Source: Buxus sempervirens
Taxonomy: Eukaryota; Streptophyta; Magnoliopsida; Buxales; Buxaceae
Direction: 5' to 3'
DNA: 64,000 bases
NCBI GenBank assembly: GCA_947561395.2
Contig: OX387190.1
Location: forward strand, 12,952,858-13,016,857
A program made the position numbers and the translations under genes. This document shows positions 32,878 through 44,586 of the stretch, one piece after another (within the stretch, counting starts at the first letter, position 1; each line of letters starts with the position of its first letter). The notes beneath the pieces were generated by a model that worked only from the letters and a program-made list of their open reading frames with translations, had not been told where the DNA came from and ran no database searches.

Positions 32878-34042
32878 GCTTACACGCCACTGGCCAATAA
32901 AAATAAAAATAAAAAAATTTAATTTGCAAATTAAAAAAAACACTAATTTGTAACTTACACTTCCATTACAATATTAATACAAAGCAAAAAAAAAAAAAAA
33001 ACTATTTCATGACATTTGATGGTTCAAAATTCATCAACAAACCTTATAAAAAAAACAGAAAAAAAAAATTTTGTTCACAACCATAATTTGATGCTTTGAA
33101 ATCAATCTCCAAACCTTCAAGCTCCAGTGTGAAAACAATCATCTTCATCTAGACCTTCCAACATAGAGATTAAATTAAGAGCAATAATTAAAACAAGGAA
33201 ACCATTAACAACCAAGAGAATCAAGCAAAATTCTCATGCCAAGCTCATTATATTGACCAACAAAATGATTACCAGGCATTTGTCGGTACGAGAGGACCAA
33301 ATTGGCATATAAACAAGTGGCAAATAACACCAATATATAACATACTGTATCTCCTACACTTACATTCAATATAAAAACATTCTCAAATCATATCAAAATA
33401 CAATTCCCAAAACTCAGCAGTTGCCTTTGGCTTATGGTATTCTTATTTCCCAAAACTCTGCTAGGCCATACTAATTGCCTCTTATGGTAGATTCACAGCC
33501 TAAGCTATATTTTAGTAAGCTATCAATCGTTTGAGAGGATAACAACCATGAGTTTAAAACCAACCAATAAGACTAAATAATCATGTTCCTGTAGGGCACA
33601 ACTGCAGCTCAATTAACAAGGTGAAGAGCCCATCAAGACTAAATAATACTTGATATCTATACCAAACTCAAGCATGAGTCTAAAAACACCCAATAGAGAA
33701 ATTTCTTTAGTTAAAAGAACAATTCCCCTAGAACATGATATACTGAGAATATAACTGCCAATTTCTAAGGCCTAATCCAAGAGTCCACTTGAGGAATTTC
33801 TTGAACAGAAAAAGTATGAACTTCAATGAAGTTATAAATGAACAAGACACATGTGGAAAATCCAAATGTGCAAGCTAGCTACAAAAACTACATATGCATT
33901 ATAGAAAACACCGTGGCAAAACTATAATAATATAAATCCTTATTTTGGAGGCTTAAAAGATTCTCCAACTTGCCGCCACAGCTTGTTTGATGTTACCTGC
34001 AGATATCACAAAAAAATAAAGAAGACTTATTGGAATAGGTTT
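32876..34042. other. AT-rich non-coding region
   Basis: No gene seen. It could be the 3' flank of the phytepsin fragment on the minus strand, carried along with it, but nothing in it is diagnostic. Confidence 0.35.
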
Positions 34043-34180
34043 TACCACATGAACGATCCATGAATACTCGTCATTACAAGCATACACCACTACTATCATC
34101 CATTAATAATCTACCACATGAATGATCCATGAATACTCGTCATTACAAGCATACACCACTACTATCATCCATTAATAATC
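34043..34180. repeat. Perfect-looking tandem duplication, 2 x 69 bp
   Basis: A 69-bp block starting TACCACATGAA is repeated directly at 34,112 with one or two differences, which indicates a recent event. Confidence 0.9.
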
Positions 34181-34270
34181 TATCAGTAAATCCAGTAGCT
34201 CAACCTCACATAAAGCACCATATGGTGGTAACTACTACACACAAAAGTAACTATGTACATACAAAGGCCT

Positions 34271-34690
34271 CTAAGCAGCTTCTGCAAATCCTAGTCGGAG
34301 ACTGCGAAAGTCGAACACCGTATGATATACTCTCATGAAACTATCTCCAAGAACCCTGCAAGCATAAAAGTTCATCACAACAACTCCTACATAATTACCT
34401 TGGAAAATGCATATAAACATTAATGAATATATGCACTGGTGTATGCACCACTACATATGAATGTTAGTAATACCGCTGCAAGTTTTGGGGACCTACCATA
34501 GGGGACCTCGAGGTTGAGGCACATCCAAAGCGGTAAACCCACTGAGAGATGGAGTATAAGCTCCAGCAAATATGTTACAATAAACACAAACCTGCACTGG
34601 AGTGAGTTGGAAGGGTTTGTCTCCGACGATGAACGAGATTTTGGGTAAGGTTGCAATGTTATTGCAGTCAACAACTGAGGCCTCGTTGGC
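34271..34690 (-). pseudogene. 3' end of a plant aspartic protease (phytepsin-type) gene, three exons
   Basis: On the minus strand, exon-like blocks appear in native order. About 34,592-34,676 gives VVDCNNIATLPKISFIVGDK then PFQLTPVQ. 34,497-34,541 gives SGFTALDVPQPRGPLW. 34,271-34,355 gives VLGDSFMRVYHTVFDF then RSLRLGFAEAA and a TAG stop. This matches the C-terminal end of plant-type vacuolar aspartic proteases (CISGFTALDxPPPRGPLW, ILGDVFMGxYHTVFD, GFAEAA). The GT-AG splice sites fit: GTAGGT donor and CTTGCAG acceptor across the W codon. The ILKVG/C block normally found before SGFTA is missing or altered. The catalytic Asp residues lie in upstream exons, which are absent. This is a gene fragment, not a working protease. 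Confidence 0.85.
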
Positions 34691-35154
34691 TTTCATTTTA
34701 GGAATTCATTCCAAGTCTTGGAACTCATTCCAAGCCTTGGAATGAATTCTGATACCAAAATGAGTGTTTGGTAAGGCATGCAAGAACTCATTCTATAAGA
34801 ATGAAAATGAGAAAACCCCAGATTTTCAGAAACGGCTTCAACCCCGTTTTTGGATTTGGGAATGGGTTTTAAGTTTTATGCGGTGGCAAACTTGTAATTA
34901 TTGGTAACTTTAAGCAATGGCATAAAATGTAAATATGACTATTGAGCCTTCTCACCTTCAATAAAAGGCTTTCCAATCGTTGAAGAAGAGGAAACTATTC
35001 CTCTTCTTCTTCGTTGCTGCTACACTGGTTATTGAAGGGAAAACGAGGGTTTCTACTATTTTGAAAGGGGGAGAACAACAGACACATATCTCTCCATCTC
35101 TCCCCCCATCTCTGTTTCTAATCCCTTCATCTGCCGTACAAACCCTTCTCTTCC
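34691..35154. other. Junction between two gene fragments, with probable QSOX1 promoter and leader
   Basis: Starts GGCCTCGTTGGCTTTCATTT, similar in style to a DNA-transposon terminus, and contains ATTCATTCCAAG...CTTGGAATGAATTC palindromes at about 34,702-34,750. From about 34,980 it is CT-rich and looks like the 5' leader of the following gene fragment. No second transposon end was found. Confidence 0.4.
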
Positions 35155-35357
35155 ATGTCTCCTGTTCTTCTGTTTCTGCGTCTGTTTCTGTTGAGCTTCG
35201 AGGCTACATCTGTTCCTGTGGGATCTCGTTCGATTCTTCGAGCTATCAACGGTCCTGATCCTCCTGATGCCGCCGTTGATTTGAACAACACCAATTTTGA
35301 TTTTGTTCTCAGAGAGTCGCCGGCTTTGTTCGCCACCGTTTAATTTTTCGCTAATTG
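35155..35357 (+). pseudogene. First exon of a QSOX1-type sulfhydryl oxidase
   Basis: The frame begins with a hydrophobic signal peptide (MSPVLLFLRLFLLSFEATS), then SRSILRAINGPDPPDAAVDL and NNTNFDFVLRESPALFATV. This matches the N-terminus of plant quiescin-sulfhydryl oxidase, a secreted thioredoxin/Erv fusion that forms disulfides. In the family the text continues VEFFAHWCPAC. Here Glu is replaced by a TAA stop at 35,341 and His by Asn, followed by TTG and a normal GTGAGT donor at 35,358. The CxxC thioredoxin motif of exon 2 is not found before the LTR at 36,508. The fragment is therefore truncated and disabled. It lies head to head with the phytepsin fragment. Confidence 0.85.
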
Positions 35358-36507
35358 GTGAGTTAATCTAGATCCAAACCTTCTGGTATCTATGTAACTT
35401 TTTGAAATGTTTATGATATTTGGTTTTCGAATAGCTTGTCCAATTAGAAATCTTTGAATTACTTACACATGTTCTTATGAATTTTGCCTTAGTGATTGGT
35501 TTCAGTGACACTTTCTGAAAATTTTCTGCAAATGAATTTTAGTTCTGCAAATTTTGGAAATTTGTTTCGAAAACAAGAGCTTCTTTGTGTTTCATATCCA
35601 TTCGGTTCATCTGTTTCAATCTTATTCTTGTGTGCTGAAGCTTTATTATTGTAGGTTTTATTTACGATATTTTGTTCTCTCTTGTTTAGCAAACTCTGTT
35701 GACTTGTTTCGGATGATGGGGTATATTTCATTAGTTTGTGAAGTGGCATTATTTGCAGCTGTTACATCTGCGGTCCAAAATGTGAGTTAAGTTTATTGCT
35801 TGGTATATTTTGATCTTGTCATGCCCTTAGTTCTATTTTGATGATAGCTTTGTTTATTATTTTAATTTAATAGACTTGTTAGATGCACTTTGCAGCCCCT
35901 GGAGATTGTTTTAGTGGCTATACATTCATGCTTCTGCGTTTTTGTGTTCGTCTTTTAAGCATGTGTACAATATGTTAATATTTTTTAAAGTATTAGATGG
36001 TTTGATAAATTATCATAACTGTGAAACTGTTTAGTAAAATTCCTTCCGTTTGGTGTTTATCAAATCTGTTCCATTGATTTTTTATCGCTTCTAGTTTGAT
36101 ACCGTGCTTTCATTGACTTTAAAGGACCAACTAACGGTGCATAATGTTCTATCTGTTATAATCTCTTAGTTCCTGCATTTATTGATCCTACATTGTATTA
36201 TTTTCTGTTGTCATTCTACTTCAATAATTTGAATATCATGTGAAGATCTGCATTGGCTCAACCTGGGTAACCCTCCCACTATTCCTCTTATGCTGGGCAC
36301 TTTCAATTCAGTGAAATATAATTGGCTCCTTGGTTTCTGTATGTGCAAATTAATCAGATTAAAGTGAATACCTTCTGGGATTTAATCCACCTCCATTAAC
36401 GGTGAAGCTCGTGAAGGCTTCCAATTTTAGTTTGAAAGATACTTTCTATGGTCAAGAACCAAGTACAATGTAGACTCTTTTTTTTTATATTTTGACCAAG
36501 TAGTTAT
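35358..36507. other. Probable intron 1 of the QSOX1-like fragment; no further exon seen
   Basis: T-rich, intron-like sequence beginning with the donor GTGAGT. I looked for the expected CPACRNYK exon and did not find it. The stretch stops at the Tekay-like LTR at 36,508. Confidence 0.45.
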
Positions 36508-38018
36508 TGTAACGCCCCGAATCCGGGTCTCTTTTTTTTTCATTTTGACTCGGATCAAGGCATTAACTTGTGGTACATTACAGTTAGTTCAAATATAAGG
36601 AAATAAAGAACTAAGATTTATCAGAGTACTAGGAAGCTTAAATCATTTATTAGAAGCTGAATCATCCGATTACATTCACTAATTAAATGAAAGGCAACTA
36701 CAAATTTAACTAACTCTTAATATCCTACACAATCATCTATTACGATTCCAATAAAATAAATACAGCTATATAAGATCATCCTACTCTTTTCATATGAAAT
36801 TTCTAGACTTCAACCCACTATCTGTCTAACCCGTGGCGTCCTCTCCAAGATGACCTGAAAAGTAGAATATGAAGTAGGGGTGAGATACAACTATCTCAGT
36901 AGGTAACACATGCATGAGGAAACAGTTTATACATATAGAAAATAACAGTGGTTTCATGCTCGGTAAAATAGACGACTAATTACGGTCAATAAGATAAATG
37001 AATAATCTCAATATAAAACAAACATTTACTCAGTGCCCGAAATAAAATAAGTTAATCCTGTGCATTTCCGTTCAATTTAAAGGACAATGTATTATATTTC
37101 ACATTCCCATGGTTTCTGGTTTATTTTCTTTAGTGTCTTCTTAAGAGCAGTTCCACATTTTATTCGTGATTCCATAATATTCCATTTTAACAGTTCTCAT
37201 TAAATCATAGCAATTCTATTCAGTTATGACATTTCAATATTTCCTTTTTAAATAAACAATCCATCATCCTGAGAATCAATCATCATATCAGTAATAAAAG
37301 CCAACCTTCAGGTAGTAGCCTATCTCTACCATAGAACGCAAACACGTAGTATCCACACAAGCTCCGCAGGAGAATGCACATCTCTAAGACTACAGGTACC
37401 CCCTGCAGGAGACAGCATAACTCTACCGCAGGATGTGAACACCTAGCATCTACCTCTACCGTACGAGATAGCTTCCTCACCTTCCAGTGGTAACTCACAC
37501 ACCCATCCTCCATGTGGGATGCAATCACACATAATCACATCTCCCCCACATGAGGTATCTCTCTTGTAGGATGCAATCCATTGGAAATACATCTGCCCCA
37601 CAGGAGGTAATGAATCTCTCCCGCAGGAGGTAATGTCTCCGCCACCAAACGGGTATCTCCGCCACCAAGCGGGTTATCTCTGTCACCAAGCAGGTTAGGG
37701 TCTCTGCCACCAAGCGGGTTAGGGTCTCCGCCACCAAGCAGGTATCTCTGCAACCAAGCAGGTTAGGGTCTCCGCCACCAAGCGGGTATCTCTGCCACCA
37801 AGCAGGTTAGGGTCTCCGCCACCAAGCGGGTATCTCTGCCACCAAGCAGGTTAGGGTCTCCGCCACTAAGCGGGTTAGGGTCTCCGCCACCAAGCGGGTA
37901 TCTCTGCCACAAAGCAGGTTAGGGTCTCCGCCACCAAGCGGGTTGGGGTCTCCGCCACCAAGCGGGTATCTCTGCCACCAAGCAGGTTAGGGTCTCCGCC
38001 ACCAAGCGGGTATCTCTG
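36508..38018 (-). mobile_element. Partial Tekay/Del-like LTR, minus orientation
   Basis: It begins TGTAACGCCCCGAATCCG, the reverse complement of the CGGATCCGGGGCGTTACA that ends the solo LTR at 3,265, so it reads right to left. It is non-coding and carries a hairpin array at 37,639-38,010. It is cut at 38,018 by the Sirevirus LTR. The remainder is not found to the right of that element, where sequence of a different LTR begins at 54,283. Confidence 0.75.
37639..38010. repeat. Array of 17 short hairpins with CACCAA loop and alternating stems
   Basis: Units of about 22 bp alternate between CCGC-CACCAA-GCGG and CTGC-CACCAA-GCAG, joined by GGTATCT or GGTTAGGGTCT. The second stem base and its partner change together in 15 of the 17 units by my count. 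Confidence 0.9.
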
Positions 38019-39054
38019 TGTAAGTGTGAAAACTCACACTCCTGTTATGGCAAATGTTTGACAAATTATGTCTTCTAATAAACCTTCAAGATGTGCAGAT
38101 TAAACAATGAAAATTCAGTGAATTTAGTAAAGAAGAAGAAGTCGATGCTACCACACAGCTTTAACGCCGCTGCCACCCCGCTGGCAGCGCATAAGTGAAT
38201 TAGTGTTTTGAAAGAAAGGTCCGTGCACATGCCGCATACTCTCCCGCTAGCAGCTCGCTGGCAGCGCGCTTTTAACTGATTCAACTTGTTCTGAGCAGGA
38301 CTTGAGTTCGCTTCCAGCCGTCTACACCGATCGTTTCACGACGCCACCAGCGCTCTACGCGATCTGAGTTTTATTCTTTAAATAGACGTGTTGTAATTTT
38401 TAATTGTGACTTTTTTCTTTGGATCATTTTTGATTTCGAATTTTGAGGTGTTTGAGATTCGATCAAATCTTCTTTAAAGAGTCGGCGATTGAGTGAGGGG
38501 GAGATCTGAGATAGATCACCTGGAATTGAAGATAGAGGATTCTTCTTCAATTCGGAACTTCATCTGATCGTGTGATCACCTAGACTGGTGATCGGCCTTG
38601 ATTGATGCTTAGGTGGATTCCTATTGCATTGGATCGTCTCAGTGGATTCTGAGGTGATTGCTGCGATCTGGATTGATCGTGTTCTGCAGCTTGTGGATTC
38701 AAGCTGTGTTGCAGTTCGTGGATTCGAACTGTGGATCACTGGTGAGTGATTGTTTGCGATCTGGACTAATCGTGTTCTGCAGCTTGTGGATTCAAGCTGT
38801 GTTGCAGTTCGTGGATTCGAACTGTGGATTGCTGTTAAGTGAGTCAAATTGTAAAGGTTAAGTATGTACTCCTTTGTAATTGTCTTTTCATTCAATAGTG
38901 GATTTCGAAGGGTTAGTCGCCTCATATAGACTCGAGGTTTTTCCTGGATCTAGATCCAGGTTTCCTCGTATAATTCTCTGTGTATTGTTTCCGCATTGTT
39001 CAATTCTGAATTGTTATAGATCGTGGACCTATAGAGTAGTCCTCTACTCTTTCA
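38019..39054 (+). repeat. 5' LTR of the older Sirevirus
   Basis: Runs from TGTAAGTGTG to CTCTTTCA, 1,036 bp. It contains two copies, 93 bp apart, of a pair of hairpins (38,688-38,730 and 38,781-38,823). It is visibly more diverged from the two LTRs of the nested element than those are from each other. Confidence 0.92.
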
Positions 39055-39056
39055 AG

Positions 39057-39069
39057 TGGTATCAGAGCC
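39057..39069 (+). other. Primer binding site, initiator-tRNA-Met type
   Basis: TGGTATCAGAGCC lies two bases after the LTR end, the standard site of plant Ty1/copia elements. The nested element has the same site on the minus strand at 52,087-52,099. Confidence 0.9.
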
Positions 39070-39114
39070 TACTCACTTTGAATTGCTATACAAAGTGTGA
39101 TCTAGATCTATAGC

Positions 39115-42100
39115 ATGGATTTTGGAAAAGAAGGAGGATCTGCCTCTAGACCTTCATTATTTGAAGGTAACAATTATTCTTACTGGAAAGCAAGAATGAG
39201 AGCTTACCTGAAATCAATCGATGAGCGTGTCTGGCTCTCGGTTTGTAATGGTTATCATCCACCTGAGATCACAACAGAAGTAGGTGTTGTGATCCCTAAA
39301 CCTCATGATCAGTGGACTAAAACTGAATCTGATCAATGTGGATGGAACAACAAGGCAATGAATGCCTTATTTTGTGCTGTTAGTGTTGAGGAATTCAGGA
39401 GGATTTCCTCATGTGAAGTTGCTAAGGAAGCATGGGACATTCTTGAGGTCACTCATGAAGGAACCTCAGTTGTCAAGCTGTCCAGACTTCAAAGACTTAC
39501 TACACCTTTCGAAACTTTGTATATGAAAGATGATGAGTCTTTTGATGAGTTTTATGCTAAACTCTCAGATATTGTTAATTCTAGTTTTAATCTTGGAGAA
39601 AAAATCTCTACATCAAAGGTTATTAGAAAAATCTTAAGATCTTTGCCTGAAAAATTCAGACCTAAAGTAACTGCAATTCAAGAGGCAAAAGATGTAGATA
39701 ACAAGAGAATTGAAGATCTGGTAGGATCTTTACAGACTTATGAGCTAGATCTGAATATTCCTAAAAGAAGTAAAGGAATAGCTCTAAAATCTGTAAAATT
39801 TGTAAATATTGAAGAATCAGATAATTCTGATGTTGATATGGATGAACTTGTTCTCTTAGCCAAAAAGTTTAAGAAAATGTTTAAAAAGAGACAATCCAAT
39901 TCTTCATCATCCATGGACAGATCAAATAGGAGATCTGATAAGAAAATGTCTGATCCAAGAAAGGAGAAGAAATTTTCTCAGAATGATGAAGTCCAATGTT
40001 ACAAATGTAGGGATTTGGACATGTTGCATCTGATTGTCCCTCAAAGGATAAAAAGAAAAAGACTAATTATCAGGTTACTTGGGATGACAGTAACACTGAT
40101 AATTCTTCACAATCTGATGAGGATATTTCTGCTAATTTTACTGCTTTCAATTCTTTTTACTCATCCTCTTTTGGTAGTTCAATCTCTGGAATTGCAGGAG
40201 ATAATAAAGAGACTTTATCAGATGATGAAGAAGAACTACAAGAAGCCTACAATCAGCTCTATAAGGAATTCAATAGATCTCAGAAGAAAGTAAAGAAACT
40301 GAGTAAAAAATTGAAGGAATCAGAAACAGAGAAAAATAAAGCTCTTGCAGAAATTGAATCAAAAAACCAGAAGTTACTTGAAAGACATGCCAAAGAAGAT
40401 TTTCTGGTAACTTCTTTAACTGAAAAAACTGAAAAACTAAAAGAAAAGGAAGCTCAGATTTTTGCACTTCAAGGTAAAGTGATTGAACTTGAGAAAGTTT
40501 CAAATTCAAGTAAATCTAATGCTTCAAATTCTTCTACAGGAAATCATCAAATTAATAAGGAATCAATTTCAAAGGAAGTTCCTGAAAGCTCAAATTCTGC
40601 TGAAAAGAGAATGAGTGTAAGTAATCAAAACAAGGAATCTTCACAGAAAATTTCTGCTGGAGAATTAAGATCAACAGGTAAACTTTCAACTTCTGAGAAA
40701 TCCAAATCTGTACAGTTTAGAAATACTGGCAAATCTAGAAATGTTGATTTTTCTGAACATAGGTTCATACCTGTATGCCATCACTGCAATAAAAAGGGTC
40801 ATATAAGACCAAAGTGTTATGCACTGCATGGTTTTCCTGATGGATATTTTGATAATAAGAGAAAAGTGAATCAAAGTCAGTCCCTGGACTTATACAACAG
40901 ATTTGACTCCCTGTTAAAATTGACTGAAACATTAAATCAGGAAGTCACAAATCTGTCAAAGAAGCTTCCTTCAAAAACTCAAGTAGTTGATGAAGGTACT
41001 CTTCAGAAGACTCCTGAAAAACAGATTTGGGTAAGAAAGATTCCTTAGTTGCTAATGTGGTTCATGTAGCTTTAAAAGCTCATGATGTCAACATGTGGTA
41101 CTTGGACAGTGGTTGTTCAAGACACATGTGTGGTCATAAGGCTATGTTCAGTACTTTTGAAGAATATTTTGGTGGAAGTGTTACATTTGGTGATGGAAGC
41201 ACTTCCCAGGTCAAAGGTAAAGGAACTGTTACAGGTCCAAATGGAGTTTGCTTAAAGAATGTTCTATTTGTATCTGGTTTGAAGGCAAATCTTATCAGTA
41301 TTAGCCAATTATGTGATTCCAGATTATTTGTTAATTTTACCAGAAAAGAATGCAAAATATTGGATAAATCTGGTAGAACTGTTCTTGTAGGTGAAAGAAC
41401 AAGTGATAATTGCTATGGGATTATTGGAAACAATGAGTGTTCTTTAAAATCCTCCATAGGCAATGAAATTGATTTGTGGCATAGAAGACTTGGCCACATT
41501 AACTATAGAGATTTGTCAAAAATCTCTAAGTCTGAGCTGGTTAGAGGAATTCCCAAGTTTGGGAAAAATAAAAAGAAAGGAATGTGTGGTCCTTGCAACC
41601 AAGGAAAGCAAATCAAAGCCACACACAAGAAAACCAACATTGTAGGAACATTAAGACCATTAGAACTGATTCATATGGATTTAATGGGACCTACAAAGAC
41701 TGAAAGTCTGGGAGGAAAGAAATATATATTTGTTGCTGTAGATGACTACGGCAGATATACCTGGGTAGATTTTCTAAGAGAAAAATCTGAATGTTTCAAC
41801 TGTTTTAAACATCTGTGCTGTCAAATTCAAGTTGAAAAGAACTTGCAAATAGGAAAGATTGTAAGAATCAGATCTGATCATGGGACAGAATTTGAGAATC
41901 AAATGTTTTCCAATTTCTGTGAAGAACAAGGAATCAAACATGAATTTTCTGCTCCTAAGACCCTACAACAAAATGGAGTTGTGGAAAGGAAGAACAGAGT
42001 TTTACAAGAAATGGCTAGAACCATGATGATAGCCAAGAAAATTTCAACAAAATTCTGGGCTGAAGCTATAAACACTGCCTGTTACATTAGTAACAGAGTT

Positions 42101-43080
42101 TATATCAGATCTGGGTGGAAACAAACTCCCTATGAACTTTGGAAAGGAAAACAGCCAAACTTGAAATATTTCAGAGTCTTTGGAAGTAAATGTTATATCT
42201 TAAGGGACAGAGAAAATCTAGGAAAATTTGATTCTAGAAGTGATGAAGGAATTTTTCTAGGATATTCTTCTTCTAGTAGAGTATACAGAGTTTTCAATTT
42301 GCAGAAATCTGTTGTAATGGAATCTATAAATGTGCTAATAGATGATGAAGGTAATGACAGTGAATTTTTGCAGGCTGTAGATGAAGAGGATGAACTCAGA
42401 GATGCATCCCCAAGCAATGAAGTTATTCCTCTGACTAGAACTCTCAAAGACCACCCAACTGAGCAAATTGTTGAAAAAATTTCAGATGGAGTAAGAACAG
42501 GACATCAACTACAGAATGAGGTAAGATTTTCTTCCTACTTATCTCAATTTGAGCCAAAATCTTATAAAGATTCATTGTTGGATGATTCTTGGTTGAATGC
42601 TATGCATGAAGAACTAAATCAATTTACTAGAAACAATGTTTGGGAATTGGTTGAAAGACCTTCTGATCTGAATGTGATAGGAACCAAGTGGATTTTTAAG
42701 AACAAATCTGATGAGAATGGGGTAGTAACCAGAAATAAGGCTAGGCTTGTTGCTCAGGGGTATACTCAAATAGAAGGAATAGATTTTGATGAAACCTTTG
42801 CTCCTGTAGCTAGGTTAGAATCTATCAGATTGCTGCTGTCTATTGCTTGTTTTTTACAGTTTAAACTATTTCAAATGGATGTTAAGAGTGCTTTCTTGAA
42901 TGGATATTTGAATGAAGAGGTCTATGTAGAGCAACCTAAAGGATTTGAGGACTCTAACTATCCTAAACATGTGTATAAACTGAACAAGGCACTGTATGGA
43001 CTCAAACAAGCTCCTAGAGCTTGGTATGAGAGACTCACCTCCTTTTTACTTGAATCTGGTTTTATGAGAGGAAATGTGGA
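39115..43080 (+). pseudogene. gag-pol of the older Sirevirus, 5' part (broken)
   Basis: The coding text includes the gag N-terminus ([19 protein letters not shown]), zinc knuckles, the protease DSG, integrase and the first half of reverse transcriptase in Ty1/copia order. It stops where the nested element begins. The copy is broken and is described only as a fossil. Confidence 0.9.
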
Positions 43081-44103
43081 TGAAAGAGTAGAGGACTACT
43101 CTTAAGGTCCACGATCTATAACGATTCAGAATTTAACAATTGCGGAAACAGTACACAAAGAATTATACGAGGAAACCTGGATCCAGATCCAGGAAAAACC
43201 TCGAGTCTATATGAGGCGACTAACCCTTCAAAATCCACTATTGAATGAGAAGACAATTACAAAGGAGAACATACTTAACCTTTACAATTTGACTCACTCA
43301 ACAGCAATCCACAGTTCGAATCCACGAACTGCTACACAGCTTGAATCCACAAGCTGCAGAACACGATCAGTCCAGATCGCAAACAATCACTCTCCAGTGA
43401 TCCACAGTTCGAATCCACGAACTGCAACACAGCTTGAATCCACAAGCTGCAGGACACGATCAATCCAGATCGCATCAATCCTCTCAGAATCCACTGAGAC
43501 GATCCAATGCAGTAGGAATCCACCTACGCATCAATCAAGGTCGATCACCAGTCCAGGCGATCACACGATCAGATGAAGTTCTGAATTGAAGAAGAATCCA
43601 CTGTCTTCAATTCCAGGCGATCTATCTCAGATCTCCCCCTCACTCAATCGTCGACTCTCTAAAGAAGATTTGATCGAATCTCAAAAACCTCAAGATTCGA
43701 AAAGCAAATGATCCAAAGAAAAAAGTCATCTTAAAAATTACAACTCGTCTATTTAAAGAATAAAACACAGATCGCGTCGAGCGCTGGTAGCGTCGTGAAG
43801 CGATCGAAGTAGACGGCTGGTAGCGAACTCATGTCCCGCTCAGAGTGAGTTGAATCTGTTAAACGCGCGCTGCTAGCGGGAGAGTACGCGGCAGGTGCAC
43901 GATCCTTGCTTTTGACACACGAATTTCCTTATGTGCTACCAGCGGGGTGGCAGCGGCGTGGTAGCAATGTGGTGGCACCAACTTCTTCTTCTTTATTGAA
44001 TTTACTGAATTTTCATTGTTTAATCTGCACATCTTGAAGCTTCATTAGAAACCTAATTTGTCAATCATTTGCCATAACAGGAGTGTGAGTTTTCACACTT
44101 ACA
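43081..44103 (-). repeat. 3' LTR of the young Sirevirus
   Basis: On the plus strand it reads TGAAAGAGTAG...CACACTTACA. It is immediately preceded, in element orientation, by the AAGGGGGAGAT polypurine tract (plus 44,104-44,116). Confidence 0.93.
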
Positions 44104-44116
44104 ATCTCCCCCTTGG
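44104..44116 (-). other. Polypurine tract of the young Sirevirus
   Basis: The minus strand reads CAAGGGGGAGAT directly before the 3' LTR, where plus-strand DNA synthesis is primed in this family. Confidence 0.75.
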
Positions 44117-44586
44117 CAAATGCCTGACAACAACCTTACATCAGATTTTAATATCAACCTTAGTTAATGATGATTTCCATTCAAGAAATTTAAAACTACA
44201 CTGTTAACCAGAGACATAATGATTTGGACTAATCCAGAATTTCATTCATTTACAAACAGATATACAGATACCAAAATCATTTACACTGTTCAAGAAAGAC
44301 AGACAGCAAGAAAGAAGGACAGACAGACATTAAGAAAGAAAGACAGACATTATCTCCCCATTACTTAATACTCCCCCTTATAAAAAAAATATATTCAGGA
44401 GACAACACCAGAACAGACCATAACAAAAAAAAAACAACCATCATATCCACAGCAAGAATAACAGCACCAAACAGCAATCAAACAACAAGATTCGAAACAT
44501 CAGCAGCAGCAAGCAGCAGACAGCAAACAGCAAGCATCAGCACCAACCCAGCCAAACCATCAACAGAACCAGAGACTCCAGTAGCA
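44117..44586. other. Non-coding spacer before the 3' LTR of the young Sirevirus
   Basis: A-rich on the plus strand, with AGAAAGACAGACAGA-like and CAGCAGCAAG-like simple repeats at 44,300-44,540. No gene is seen. Confidence 0.6.

Noticed and set aside
32656-32943. Proline-rich (plus) and glycine-rich (minus) open frames
   Set aside because: Both are made by the poly-C run at 32,840-32,875 and CACTA subterminal repeats.
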